NCBI GenBank assembly: GCA_039105265.1
Contig: JAPFFF010000001.1
Span: 8,866,001-8,930,000 of the forward strand
Length of the DNA stretch: 64,000 bases
Reading direction: 5' to 3'
Source: Tritrichomonas musculus
Taxonomy: Eukaryota > Parabasalia > Tritrichomonadida > Tritrichomonadidae
The position numbers and the translations under genes were made by a program. Shown here in pieces: positions 44,143-53,381 of the stretch. Position 1 is the stretch's first letter. Every line of letters starts with the position of its first letter. Below the pieces are notes generated by a model. The model searched no databases. It was not told the DNA's origin and was given only the letters and a program-made list of their open reading frames with translations.

Positions 44143-44960
44143 AATTTAACTGTATCAATCAATGGAATTTTATAAAAACTCTTGCTATTTAATCTTTAAG
44201 TTTTAATAAAAACGAAATTGTATATTAAAATTTTGTAATTAATCGATCTTTTCAAACTTGGTTAATTGAATAGTAAGTTTTATCTGATTTTGCGCTAAAA
44301 TATATTATTAAAATTTAAATTTAAAAGCCACATATTGGGATATAATTTTCAAAGTCTAATTCGACAATCAGTAAAAAGATTGAGAGAAAACAGAATAATG
44401 ATATATTATCTCGGATGATAAGCTTAGAGATTGTCAGGCCCTAATTTTTTATTTAGGTTTTTAATAAAAATATAAAAAAATTTAATTTCCAATTTTTGAT
44501 TTTACCTTGAGTTAGAGGCGCGACATCATTAGAATACTAGAATTGATGATGGGTTTCCTAAGACCAAATTTTTATAAGTTTGATATTCAACGAAAAATTA
44601 ACGAACGAAAATGAACTTTTTTTTTGGTGACCAGTAAAAAAAAAAGATATTCTTCAATTGCATTCAAATTTTGAAGCGACAGGTAGCAAATTGAATGCAT
44701 AAGGTCAAATTAAAAAATAAAAATATTGTGAAATTTACTGAATTTTATTATATTTATATCTTTTATTTATTATCTATATTATTTACTATTTATATAAATA
44801 TACTCTATTTTTAATGAAAATATTTGAAAATGGACAAAAGAGTTTTCGTAAAACTCCCTTAAAATTAAATTACAAAATATGGAATAAAATATGAATAAGC
44901 ATGTCAACAATAACCTCCATAGATTTAAAATCCAAAACTCGTCGTATGTATTTACTGTGA

Positions 44961-44981
44961 TTTTAGGACTTCGTCCTAAAA
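44961..44981. repeat. Perfect 9-bp-stem palindrome at the element's left edge
   Basis: TTTTAGGAC-TTC-GTCCTAAAA is a perfect hairpin five bases before the presumed left end of the Maverick. It belongs to the same GGAC-loop-GTCC style as the 24-bp modules inside the element. It may be part of the terminal repeat if the true end lies further left. Confidence 0.6.
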
Positions 44982-45135
44982 CCCCAGTAACTCAAGAATT
45001 TAAAATCATAACTTTAAACCCGAACATATTATTAAATTTTACAACACCACTGATTCATCACCCCTTCATAAATGATTTTTCATAAATTTTATCCTCAAAT
45101 CTCAAAAGTCAAAAATTGAAAACATAAATTTTATA

Positions 45136-45662
45136 CTAGGCTTTTGTATCCAGTGAACTGAGTGTCCATTTTCGACTTTTTGTAAAAAGCTGTCACTTTT
45201 TGTGGACATAAAACTGCTTTTTTATTTAGTATTTTATTCAAAGATTTGTGTTGAAGTATCCAAAAAAATTTTTATTGGATACTTTATTTTTCCTTTAATA
45301 AACTCATTAATATCAGAAAAAAAGCAATAATAAATGTCTTGAACACCTACTATTCTTAATTTTTAAAAAACCTCTCAAATATAAATTATAAACTTTTCAA
45401 ATTCACTAAGAATGATTTTGACCAAGAAGATCAACATTTGAAATAAAAAATAAAATTCAATGTAAATTTGGAGCGATATAATTGGTCAAACGAAATATAC
45501 ATTCAAAATAATCAATGAAAATTGAAAGGTGTATCCAAGATTGAATTAAAGTGTCCATTTTGGCTATTTTGGATACTCAAATTCTCTCAAAAAATAACGA
45601 ACAAAAATGAGTATCCATTGGATACTTTTTGAATACAAACTCGTTTGGACACAAAAGCCTAG
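45136..45662. mobile_element. Non-autonomous MITE-like insertion in the left terminal repeat
   Basis: 527 bp bounded by inverted repeats CTAGGCTTTTGTATCC (left) and its near-complement at the right end (15 of 16 bases). It is flanked by the direct 8-bp duplication ATTTTATA (45128-45135 and 45663-45670). The other terminal repeat shows the empty site with a single ATTTTATA. There is no open frame. GTATCC/GGATAC and GTGTCC/GGACAC motifs recur inside. An 8-bp duplication fits the hAT superfamily, but the terminal bases are not a textbook match, so the family is open. Confidence 0.9.
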
Positions 45663-45713
45663 ATTTTATACGTAAATGATTAAATTTATTTTAAAATAAA
45701 GAATATGTTAAAA

Positions 45714-45870
45714 CTAACGACGGTTGACGAGTAAAAACGAAATTTTCAATAATTACTCAAATTAAATATAAACTAACGACGGTTGACGAGTAAAACGAAG
45801 ATTTCAATAATTACTCAAATTAAATATAAACTAACGACGGTTGACGAGTAAAAACGAAATTTTCAATACT
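45714..45870 (+). repeat. 59-bp tandem repeats in the left terminal repeat, 3 copies
   Basis: Units start with CTAACGACGGTTGACGAG at 45714, 45773 and 45831. The middle unit has GAAGATTTC instead of GAAATTTTC and lacks one A. Subterminal tandem units of this type may bind the integrase or the terminal protein. Confidence 0.9.
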
Positions 45871-46090
45871 TTGACGAGAAAACGACTAGTCAAATTTTTA
45901 AAATTTTTTAATTCAATACTCTCACAAATCGAAAAAATTTTATAAAATACGTTATTTCCGAAATGTCTGATAATTTGAATACTTCGCCAAGGGCTCAAAC
46001 TTTTCAAAGTTTCACATAAATCGAAAAAAATTTTTATAAATAAACGTTCACCACAAATTATAAAATTATTTTATCATTTATTTTTATATA

Positions 46091-46152
46091 ACATGTCTCA
46101 AAAAAATAAATCTAATTTTATTTTAATTTAATTTTTTATCTAATATAAAAAT
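46091..46152 (+). promoter_or_regulatory. Leader/promoter box of the first Maverick gene
   Basis: ACATGTCTCAAAAAAATAAATCTAATTT, followed by ATCTAATATAAAAATATG at the start codon. Nearly the same leader occurs upstream of the polymerase gene at 46653-46715, and the first part again in the right terminal repeat. Repetition in front of separate genes suggests a transcription start or promoter signal. Confidence 0.6.
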
Positions 46153-46635
46153 ATGACTAAATCAATTGTTGATGACAAAATGAATAAATTATATAAACAA
46201 ATTAATAAATATTATAAAACAATAAATCGTAAAATGTTAAAACAAATTGTAAAGCGTACTGATGAAATAACAGATTTATATTATGAATACGTAAATCCTG
46301 ATATGAATGATAAAGAGAAGCGACAAAATGAAAATACATTATTGACCAAAAGAATTTTAAATAATGAAAAGTGTAACGAAGTTTGTACATTTAACGGTGT
46401 TTTAACTTTCATTTGCGGAATTTATCATTTTCTTTATGCTTACGAAAACGAACCGAATAAATTATTCCATCATTGTAATATTTGGGATTTCATGCATTGC
46501 ACACTTCATGAATTCGATATGGAAAAGAAATTTATGTTTCTATTTAATGATGAAAATATACCAGAAACGGTTGAAAGATTTTTAAATATTGACGATTATG
46601 AAATAATGGAATTATTAAAATTAAATTTTAATTGA
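46153..46635 (+). CDS. Maverick 160-aa protein, unknown
   Basis: First gene inside the left terminal repeat. The protein is Asn/Lys/Tyr-rich, with a basic N-terminal half and a Cys/His-containing centre (CNEVCTFNGVLTFICGIYHFLY, then HHCNIWDFMHC). The Cys/His residues are not spaced as a standard zinc finger. No family recognised. It shares a leader with the polymerase gene 80 bp downstream on the same strand, so the two are probably expressed together. Confidence 0.7.
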   Translation: MTKSIVDDKMNKLYKQINKYYKTINRKMLKQIVKRTDEITDLYYEYVNPDMNDKEKRQNENTLLTKRILNNEKCNEVCTFNGVLTFICGIYHFLYAYENEPNKLFHHCNIWDFMHCTLHEFDMEKKFMFLFNDENIPETVERFLNIDDYEIMELLKLNFN

Positions 46636-46652
46636 ATAATTATTTTTATATC

Positions 46653-46715
46653 ACATGTCTCAAAAATAAATCTAATTAATTTTTTATTTTTTATTTTTTT
46701 ATCTAATATAAAAAT
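46653..46715 (+). promoter_or_regulatory. Leader/promoter box of the polymerase gene
   Basis: CACATGTCTCAAAAATAAATCTAATT and a closing ATCTAATATAAAAAT directly before the ATG, duplicating the leader of the preceding gene. The spacing between the two blocks differs slightly. Confidence 0.6.
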
Positions 46716-49700
46716 ATGTCATTAGACAATACGCCAACAAATAAATTAATCGAGTTATCAAATTTATTATATAATGAAAATTTAACAATTAATGATTGGA
46801 AAAATGAATTTGATAATGAAAATGATTTACGCGAAAATTTAATTGAAATGTTAGTTTCAGATATTTTAAATAAAGGATATGATGGAGAAAATAATTATAA
46901 TTCCATGTATTGGTTCGTGAGAGGTTTAAATATTCCATCACCGAAACCACTTAAACGTTACATAGATTCTGATGATTATTTATTCAAAAATTTAAATAAA
47001 TACAAAATTCAAGATTCACTTGATGATTTCAACCGTCAACGTTTACATGAAAAATTCAACCGTGATTTACATAAAAAAGATTCTTCATTTCTTGATGAAT
47101 TAATGAAGCATTCAAAAGATATTCGTGAATTTTGGAGAAGTGATTTATTATATAATTCACCACCAGCTGATGCATTAAATGATGAGGAATTTTTCCCTGA
47201 AGAAAAACCAAAAGATATTAATTTACGTAATATTAAATCATTTAAAGAATGGCAAAAATTAGATGACGAACAACAAACATTAGTGGATGATATGATGAAA
47301 TCATTATATAAAACACCTACTAATTGGGAAATTAATTTTGAACTTTTAAACAATAAAGGCAAAAAATTAATGTTTCCACTTCTTAAAAATTTCTTTCAAG
47401 AATACATAGACCCATTACCAATGGATAAATACAAAATAGAATTTAAAGTTAAAGGTCAATGGCATTCTAAACCATTAACACCTGAAGTTTATAATAAATT
47501 AATGGAAAATTTCACTGAAGAACATTTTATATTCGACCTTGACGAAATACCGGCAGAATTTACGGGATTCAATAGTGGCGACAATGCCGAATTACCTGAT
47601 TGGTCATTATTTTCATCATTAAGATTTTCAAAATATTTACATAAAGATAGGGTCCGTAAAGACGTTGGTGGCTCATTCTTTAACTATATAGCTAATGATA
47701 AAGTACCTAAAAAAGTTATTGAGTATTTAAAACGTCTTCAAATATTTGATTCATTAGTGGATGAAAAAGTAAATGTTCTTGAAGAAGCAAAAGAATTCAC
47801 TCGAAGTTATTATGATAATTTAACTGGTGATTTAGAATATGAAACCATTGAGATTCCAGCAAAAATTACAAAATCAACTAAACAACGTGAAGAATTGGAT
47901 GATTGCTGCTTCGTTTATGCTCTCAAACAAACTGGCTTTTATTCAGATGATATTTTAAATCAAATACGATTAAGAATTAATAATAGGTATTTATCACAAG
48001 GTTCAATTGAAAAAATATGTCAAGAGTTTAAGATTCACATTAAATTAACATATATTGATGACAGCAGCGATAGAAAAAATAAAAAGACAACGGTTCAACA
48101 ATGCAAAAACAAAGTCCGTAAGTCATATTTGGGAGTCAAAGATGCTGAACCTCAACGAACCCATACATTTAACGTTTATGAAGACCATTATTTCATAGAA
48201 GAGAAAACACCATTTAGTACTTATTACATCAAAAATCTTCATAAAAATCTTGATGATGATAAATACAATAAAGAATATAAACAAGAACATTGGATAAAAG
48301 CAAGATATTATATTTCATCATCAAATTTAGTCCGTGAATTAATGAAGCAAGGATATTTTAATCCAATCACTTATGGACAATATCGAATATTAAAAACTGT
48401 TTTCTATCATGAATTTGATAAAGATTTAACAAATATTAATTTAGAATATGAACCTGAATATTGCACAAAATTAATAGCTCCAAAAATTGTTAAAGAAAGT
48501 GAAAATAAAACTGACCCTACTTATTGGTATGCTGATTTTGAAGCTGACGTTTCAGGTAATATTCATAAACCATTTATGTGTGTTCTTCAATCACAAAATG
48601 GAAAAATTAATGAATGCTTTAAAGGTGAAACATGTAATAAACAATTTCTTGATTTCTTACCTGATCATGCCGTTGTTTATTTCCACAATTTAGCATATGA
48701 TTTTCGAATGTTTGCATCATTAGTTAATATCAAAAATACTATAATTAAAGGAACAAAATTAATGAAAGCAAATGTTGAATATAACGATAAAAAGATTTTA
48801 TTTAAGGATTCATTACCTATGTTGAATTGTAAACTTTCACAATTACCTTCTATGTTTAATTTGGGCATTAATGTTCAAAAAGAAATTTTCCCATACAAAT
48901 ATTACACTCTTGAAAGATTAAATACCAACAAAGGAGTAATTAATGATGCAGGCTTAAATGAAGATCAAAAATGGACAACAGATGATTATGAATTATTTAA
49001 ATCAAACATTGATAAAATCCCTAAATGTAGAATTGATGAAAACCATTTCGACATGTGGTCATATGCAGAATTTTATTGTAAACAAGATGTAAACATCCTT
49101 AGACTTGGATTTAATGAATTCAGAAATGGATTTATTAAAGATTTCAGTATCGACCCTTTTAATTTCATTTCCATTTCTTCACTCGCTAATGAAGTATTTA
49201 ATCAACGTGTTTATTATCCCAATAAAAACCTTTATAAATTAGGTGGTCATGTTCGTAAGTTTTGCTCAAAAGCTGTTTATGGAGGACGATGCATGACTGC
49301 ATACAATAAAAAATGGCATATATTAAAGCTACTTTGTGATTTCGACGCTGTATCATTATATCCTTCAGCTATGGCACGTTTATATACCGTTGAAGGTAGA
49401 CCTGAAGTTATCAAACCTGAACAATTAAACCTTGAATTCCTTTCAAAACAAGGTGCTTATATTGTTGAAATCAAAATTACTAAAGTTAATAAACATTATC
49501 CATTCCCACTCATTGTTCGTAAAGTAAATGGATTAAATCTTAATGATGATAACTTAAAAGAAGGTGAAACATTAAATATAATTGTCGATAATATATCATT
49601 AGAAGATCTCATTGAATTTCAAAAAATAGAGTTTGAATTCATCCGTGGTTATTATTGGGCAGGCAAACGTGATTATACAATACAAAAAGAAATTAAGAAA

Positions 49701-50519
49701 ATATTTAATAAAAGACTTGAATATAAGAAGCAACATAACCCATTACAACAATTATATAAATTAATTATGAATTCATGCTATGGTAAAACTATTGAAAAAC
49801 CAGTTGATAAAGATATTAAATATATGAATGATGACGATTTCGAGAAATATTGGATCAAAAACTATAATAAAATTATTGAAGATACATTAATTGAGAGTAG
49901 AAAGACACCAATTCACGCTGTAAAAGTTATTAAACAAATTGAAAATCATTTTAACTTTTCACTTCTTGGTATTCAAGTTCTTTCTATGTCAAAGCGAATT
50001 ATGAATGAAGTAATGTGTTTAGCTTATGATTTAGGATGTCACATTTATTACCAAGATACTGATTCAATGCACATTGAAGTTGATGATTTACCACGACTTG
50101 TTAATGGTTTTAAAGAAAAATATTATCGTGAATTAATCGGAACTAATTTAGGACAATTTCACAGTGACTTTCCAACTATTAACGGTCATGATGAAATGCC
50201 AAAATCTATTGAGTCATATTTTCTAATGAAGAAAATGTATATAGATAAATTACAAGATTCCACCGGAGAAATTGATTATATGATTAGAGGTAAAGGTTTG
50301 ACACAAAATTCTATTAAATATGCTTACAAAGAATTTGGTAATGATCCCATGAAATTATATGAATCTCTATTTAATGGCAACACACAAACGTTTGATTTAA
50401 CGAAAGGTCAACCATGCTTTTCAATGAATAAAAACATGACAGTATCAACTTTAAAGAAATTTGAACGTAAAATAAAAACAACTTATGAAGAAGGTAAACA
50501 TGAAGATTATTTTAAATAG
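46716..50519 (+). CDS. POLB: Protein-primed DNA polymerase B with OTU-like N-terminal region
   Basis: A 1267-residue replicase of the Maverick. Exonuclease motifs: DFEAD (Asp607, Glu609), NLAYD (Asn658-Asp662) and YCKQD (Asp791). Polymerase motifs: A, DFDAVSLYPS (875-884); B, KLIMNSCYG (1015-1023); C, YYQDTDS (Asp1114, Asp1116); and KKMYIDK near 1171. All catalytic residues are intact, and protein priming fits the family. In the N-terminal 600 residues, DDCCFVYAL (Cys397/398) and EDHYF (His491) resemble the Cys and His boxes of OTU-like proteases, a domain reported in this polymerase family. The 3' end overlaps the convergent integrase gene by 8 bp. Confidence 0.97.
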   Translation: MSLDNTPTNKLIELSNLLYNENLTINDWKNEFDNENDLRENLIEMLVSDILNKGYDGENNYNSMYWFVRGLNIPSPKPLKRYIDSDDYLFKNLNKYKIQDSLDDFNRQRLHEKFNRDLHKKDSSFLDELMKHSKDIREFWRSDLLYNSPPADALNDEEFFPEEKPKDINLRNIKSFKEWQKLDDEQQTLVDDMMKSLYKTPTNWEINFELLNNKGKKLMFPLLKNFFQEYIDPLPMDKYKIEFKVKGQWHSKPLTPEVYNKLMENFTEEHFIFDLDEIPAEFTGFNSGDNAELPDWSLFSSLRFSKYLHKDRVRKDVGGSFFNYIANDKVPKKVIEYLKRLQIFDSLVDEKVNVLEEAKEFTRSYYDNLTGDLEYETIEIPAKITKSTKQREELDDCCFVYALKQTGFYSDDILNQIRLRINNRYLSQGSIEKICQEFKIHIKLTYIDDSSDRKNKKTTVQQCKNKVRKSYLGVKDAEPQRTHTFNVYEDHYFIEEKTPFSTYYIKNLHKNLDDDKYNKEYKQEHWIKARYYISSSNLVRELMKQGYFNPITYGQYRILKTVFYHEFDKDLTNINLEYEPEYCTKLIAPKIVKESENKTDPTYWYADFEADVSGNIHKPFMCVLQSQNGKINECFKGETCNKQFLDFLPDHAVVYFHNLAYDFRMFASLVNIKNTIIKGTKLMKANVEYNDKKILFKDSLPMLNCKLSQLPSMFNLGINVQKEIFPYKYYTLERLNTNKGVINDAGLNEDQKWTTDDYELFKSNIDKIPKCRIDENHFDMWSYAEFYCKQDVNILRLGFNEFRNGFIKDFSIDPFNFISISSLANEVFNQRVYYPNKNLYKLGGHVRKFCSKAVYGGRCMTAYNKKWHILKLLCDFDAVSLYPSAMARLYTVEGRPEVIKPEQLNLEFLSKQGAYIVEIKITKVNKHYPFPLIVRKVNGLNLNDDNLKEGETLNIIVDNISLEDLIEFQKIEFEFIRGYYWAGKRDYTIQKEIKKIFNKRLEYKKQHNPLQQLYKLIMNSCYGKTIEKPVDKDIKYMNDDDFEKYWIKNYNKIIEDTLIESRKTPIHAVKVIKQIENHFNFSLLGIQVLSMSKRIMNEVMCLAYDLGCHIYYQDTDSMHIEVDDLPRLVNGFKEKYYRELIGTNLGQFHSDFPTINGHDEMPKSIESYFLMKKMYIDKLQDSTGEIDYMIRGKGLTQNSIKYAYKEFGNDPMKLYESLFNGNTQTFDLTKGQPCFSMNKNMTVSTLKKFERKIKTTYEEGKHEDYFK

Positions 50520-52119
50520 GATCTAATAAATATCTTGGTAATAATTGAATTCTATTTTTACCATTAAGTTTTCCTTCTACTTTAAATAATCCATTTTCTT
50601 TACCAATAACTTTAAACTCTCCTGGTTGAATTATTGATCTTCTTTTCATCATTGGATCTTTTTCATTATAAACTTTAACATTTACTCCATCATTAATATT
50701 AAAACTTGCATTATTTTTAATTTCCCAATTAGCTTGTAATATTCTCCTCACAATATAATTTTCAAGTTCTGGATCATCATTTACCATCTTTGGTGTTACA
50801 CTAAAACCTGCCCATTTACTCAATCCTCTATGTGGTGCATTATTGTATTGATTAACTATTTCATTCATTACTTCAGGAGTTATTACACCAATTTTCATAT
50901 TATACGCCATATCTCTAATGGTTCTAATTACTCTATCAATAATTCCTAAACTTGAATGCAAAGGATCATTTTTTACATCTTCCTGTTCTTTCTTCATGAA
51001 ATCGGGATAGTTACCCATTACTTGTCTAGTCACTGGTTTAAAATCAATTCCTCGTGAATTATAAAATGTTTCCCAAGCCAACTTTGAATTAAAACTTCCT
51101 TCACCATCACCTGTTAAATGTTTTACATTAGCACCTTTCTCAATCATTCTATTTAATGCTCTCAAATATGAAACAGTTGATTTAATAGTTCCTTTTGAAA
51201 ATTCATTTTCTCCCACTACATCATTTAATAATTCAACAAATAAGTATTTAGTATTCACATTTATTGCTACCAAATAACCCAATTTTCCACAAAACATTAA
51301 ATCAATCATCCATGTGTTCTTTTCTGCAACTTTATGCAATTGATAATGTTTTATATTTTGTTTTAAAGGAAATGATGAAGGAATTTTTCCCTTTTCTTCT
51401 TTCAGTTCTGGGTTAATTAGTTTTAAAGCATTGATTTTATCTTTACTTTTATATCCAAATAATCCCGTAAATGGTATTTTATCATATTTTATAGTCGTCC
51501 CTGGTTGTTGAAAATATTTTCGTTTATAATCTTCATACCAATTATTAATTGATCTTCTTCCTCTATTCCATCCACTTGTGACTTTAACAAAATTGTCATA
51601 TGTTAATAAATCATCATTCATGTGTTCAACAACAAATTTATCTAATTTATCGCCAAACGTTTCTTTTCTGACTTTCGGCTCTTCATTCTTATGTACTTCT
51701 TCCCATTCTCTTTCATACTCATCATATATGTGTCTAATATCTTCATCTAGTAATGGTTTAAATGAGTTTAATCTTTTCACTTGATTAAATGATAATTTAT
51801 TTTTGTTCTTATGAACTTTGCTCAATAAATCCTCTCTTGCTATTCTCACTGCTATTTCATAATCTGCCATTCGTTCATGTTCCTTTTCTACTTCACGTCT
51901 ACGTTCTTCATCCTTTACTATATCACGAATGGTTAAGTAATGAATTATATAGAAATTATTTATATGTTGAGCTGGAATTTTCACTTTCAAATATTTTTCA
52001 CAATAATGATTTATATAATATTTCACTTGTTCCTCAAATCTATCCGGTTCATACTTTTCTATCTTACTTGTCACATATGAAATTATCCCATCTGTGTTAT
52101 TAAATAATGTTTCAGTCAT
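50512..52119 (-). CDS. INT: Maverick integrase, retroviral type
   Basis: A 535-residue integrase of the rve (RNase H-fold) family, which inserts the element. The catalytic core spans about 265-440: WMIDLMFCG with Asp273, GDGEGSF with Asp338, and a helix GIIDRVIRTIRD whose Asp395 lies where the third acidic residue is expected. This gives D-D-D with 56 residues between the last two instead of the usual D-D(35)E, and nearby Glu378/Glu380 are alternatives. The N-terminal 260 residues are charged and helical. The C-terminal part is a small beta-rich domain, GEFKVIGKENGLFKVEG. It shares a 104-bp divergent promoter region with the 76-aa gene. Confidence 0.93.
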   Translation of the reverse strand: MTETLFNNTDGIISYVTSKIEKYEPDRFEEQVKYYINHYCEKYLKVKIPAQHINNFYIIHYLTIRDIVKDEERRREVEKEHERMADYEIAVRIAREDLLSKVHKNKNKLSFNQVKRLNSFKPLLDEDIRHIYDEYEREWEEVHKNEEPKVRKETFGDKLDKFVVEHMNDDLLTYDNFVKVTSGWNRGRRSINNWYEDYKRKYFQQPGTTIKYDKIPFTGLFGYKSKDKINALKLINPELKEEKGKIPSSFPLKQNIKHYQLHKVAEKNTWMIDLMFCGKLGYLVAINVNTKYLFVELLNDVVGENEFSKGTIKSTVSYLRALNRMIEKGANVKHLTGDGEGSFNSKLAWETFYNSRGIDFKPVTRQVMGNYPDFMKKEQEDVKNDPLHSSLGIIDRVIRTIRDMAYNMKIGVITPEVMNEIVNQYNNAPHRGLSKWAGFSVTPKMVNDDPELENYIVRRILQANWEIKNNASFNINDGVNVKVYNEKDPMMKRRSIIQPGEFKVIGKENGLFKVEGKLNGKNRIQLLPRYLLDPI

Positions 52120-52223
52120 GTTTTAAAATAAATTAAATTAAAGATATTTGATGATTTCATGAATGCAAAAATAATTATTTAGTTTATTTTTAATTTTTTA
52201 ATTTTTTATCACATAATAAAAAT

Positions 52224-52454
52224 ATGTCTCAAGCCTTACCACCCCTTAAACAACGTCATGAAAGAAAAACATTTGCTACTCCAACGTTGAAACTCATAAA
52301 TTCACGTCTTCAATATTATAGAAAAGTATTAAGTCAACCTGAACCAACAACGGAGAAAGGAAAACTTAGTCGTCGAAGAATTCAAAATAAATATGATCAG
52401 TGTATGAAAGTTAGAGCATTATTAAACAGAGCCGTTAAGAACCTTTATCTTTAA
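52224..52454 (+). CDS. Maverick 76-aa basic protein
   Basis: A short protein rich in Arg and Lys with repeated basic clusters (KQRHERK, KLSRRRIQNK). Size and charge would suit a DNA-binding or genome-condensing role in the particle, but no family is recognised. It is divergent from the integrase gene, and its end overlaps the convergent 83-aa gene by 20 bp. Confidence 0.7.
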   Translation: MSQALPPLKQRHERKTFATPTLKLINSRLQYYRKVLSQPEPTTEKGKLSRRRIQNKYDQCMKVRALLNRAVKNLYL

Positions 52455-52686
52455 CAAGGCTTTGCCCAGGACTACGTCCATAGAACCCATCACTACCGAA
52501 ATACTCCAACGCTGGATTATTTGAATTATCAAATTTAGGTAATATTTTTGCAACATTACCAACAACAGGTAACTTTTCCATTATTGATTTTGTTTTATTC
52601 CATCCAAATTTAAATCCATCAGCAAAATCTTTAGCTGCTTCTTTAACTTTCCCCGCTAACTTTTTAAACCAACTACCAAAAGCCAT
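52435..52686 (-). CDS. Maverick MAFGSWFK protein A (83 aa)
   Basis: The protein begins MAFGSWFKKLAGKVKEAAKD, an amphipathic basic helix, followed by a second helix and a short tail with GRSPGQSL, encoded by a 24-bp double-hairpin module. It shares its first eight residues and overall layout with the 106-aa protein at 60179. The layout (aromatic start, amphipathic helix) resembles membrane-active internal capsid proteins such as adenovirus pVI; this is inference, not homology shown. It has a 49-bp divergent promoter with the 214-aa gene. Confidence 0.75.
   Translation of the reverse strand: MAFGSWFKKLAGKVKEAAKDFADGFKFGWNKTKSIMEKLPVVGNVAKILPKFDNSNNPALEYFGSDGFYGRSPGQSLVKDKGS
52456..52479. repeat. 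24-bp double-hairpin module, copy 1
   Basis: GGC-TTT-GCC followed by GGAC-TAC-GTCC. It encodes GRSPGQSL in the minus-strand 83-aa gene. Confidence 0.75.
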
Positions 52687-52735
52687 ATTTAAATTTAATT
52701 AAAAATTATGATTTAATATTTTTATTTAAAACTAA

Positions 52736-53380
52736 ATGTGTGCATTAAGACAAGCAAGAATATTAAGTAGTGAGACCGATAATACTATTAAGCAAGAACA
52801 AAACACAAATGTTAATATTAACATTAAACCATCAACTAAGTCACGACCTCAAACAGTTCCGTTATATCCAAATGTTCCACCATTAAATCCAAACGTAAAT
52901 TTTACTCAAGCGAACCAACCTATGGATACGTCAACGGTTGGTCAAACTTTATATATTCCGACGACGGAGGATTTGAACTATCAATCTCAACCTCCAACAA
53001 ACAGCAATTTCCCATTAACTCGAGACAGAGGTATTGCAGATTTAGGAAATGAAATTGAGGATTTAGAAAAGAAAAACCAATTTCTACAAATGTTAGTTGA
53101 AATGTATGAATCAAACCCGTTAAAAATAAATGCTTACGTTGTTTGTGAAAGTAAGTTACTAATGAATATGATAAAGTTATTAACTGATTGTGAAAAAGTT
53201 GATTTAGTACTTAATGAAGATATCGGATGTTCTGGATGTACCGCAAAATCAAACAAAATCATTTATGTTTCAAAAATATTGATTACTAAAGATGGTAAAA
53301 CTAGTGAGCTTAAATATGATTACAATAACATTTATAGTGAATTTGTTAAATATGGAATTAGTTTGAAAATGGTATGCTAA
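52736..53380 (+). CDS. Maverick 214-aa protein, unknown
   Basis: The N-terminal 100 residues are Asn/Pro/Thr/Gln-rich and probably disordered (PLYPNVPPLNPNVNF). A Glu/Lys coiled coil follows (about 101-125), and then a compact domain with four cysteines (CESK, CEKV, GCSGC) and alternating beta strands. No family recognised; a structural or assembly role is possible. The stop codon lies one base from the end of the convergent 1311-aa gene. Confidence 0.75.
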   Translation: MCALRQARILSSETDNTIKQEQNTNVNINIKPSTKSRPQTVPLYPNVPPLNPNVNFTQANQPMDTSTVGQTLYIPTTEDLNYQSQPPTNSNFPLTRDRGIADLGNEIEDLEKKNQFLQMLVEMYESNPLKINAYVVCESKLLMNMIKLLTDCEKVDLVLNEDIGCSGCTAKSNKIIYVSKILITKDGKTSELKYDYNNIYSEFVKYGISLKMVC

Positions 53381-53381
53381 T

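Larger units (their letters stand above)
43245..44985. other. Intergenic region left of the Maverick
   Basis: AT-rich spacer between the acyltransferase gene and the element. It contains one short protein-like relic (43978-44142) and a TCCACTTTTGTAA repeat pair near 43586-43620. No intact gene is seen. Confidence 0.5.
44986..46113 (+). repeat. Left terminal inverted repeat of the Maverick
   Basis: 45015-46113 pairs with the reverse complement of 63471-64000. The outer 120 bp differ by one substitution and one base of a homopolymer. Differences from the right copy are: a 527-bp insertion at 45136, one fewer 59-bp internal repeat unit, and about 90 extra bases at roughly 45948-46037. The inner end lies in the ACATGTCTCAAAAA box upstream of the first gene. 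The outer end is uncertain. Confidence 0.85.

Noticed and set aside
44891..45085. 64-codon open frame at the left end of the Maverick
   Set aside because: It runs across the presumed element edge into the terminal repeat, which has no conserved frame in the right copy.
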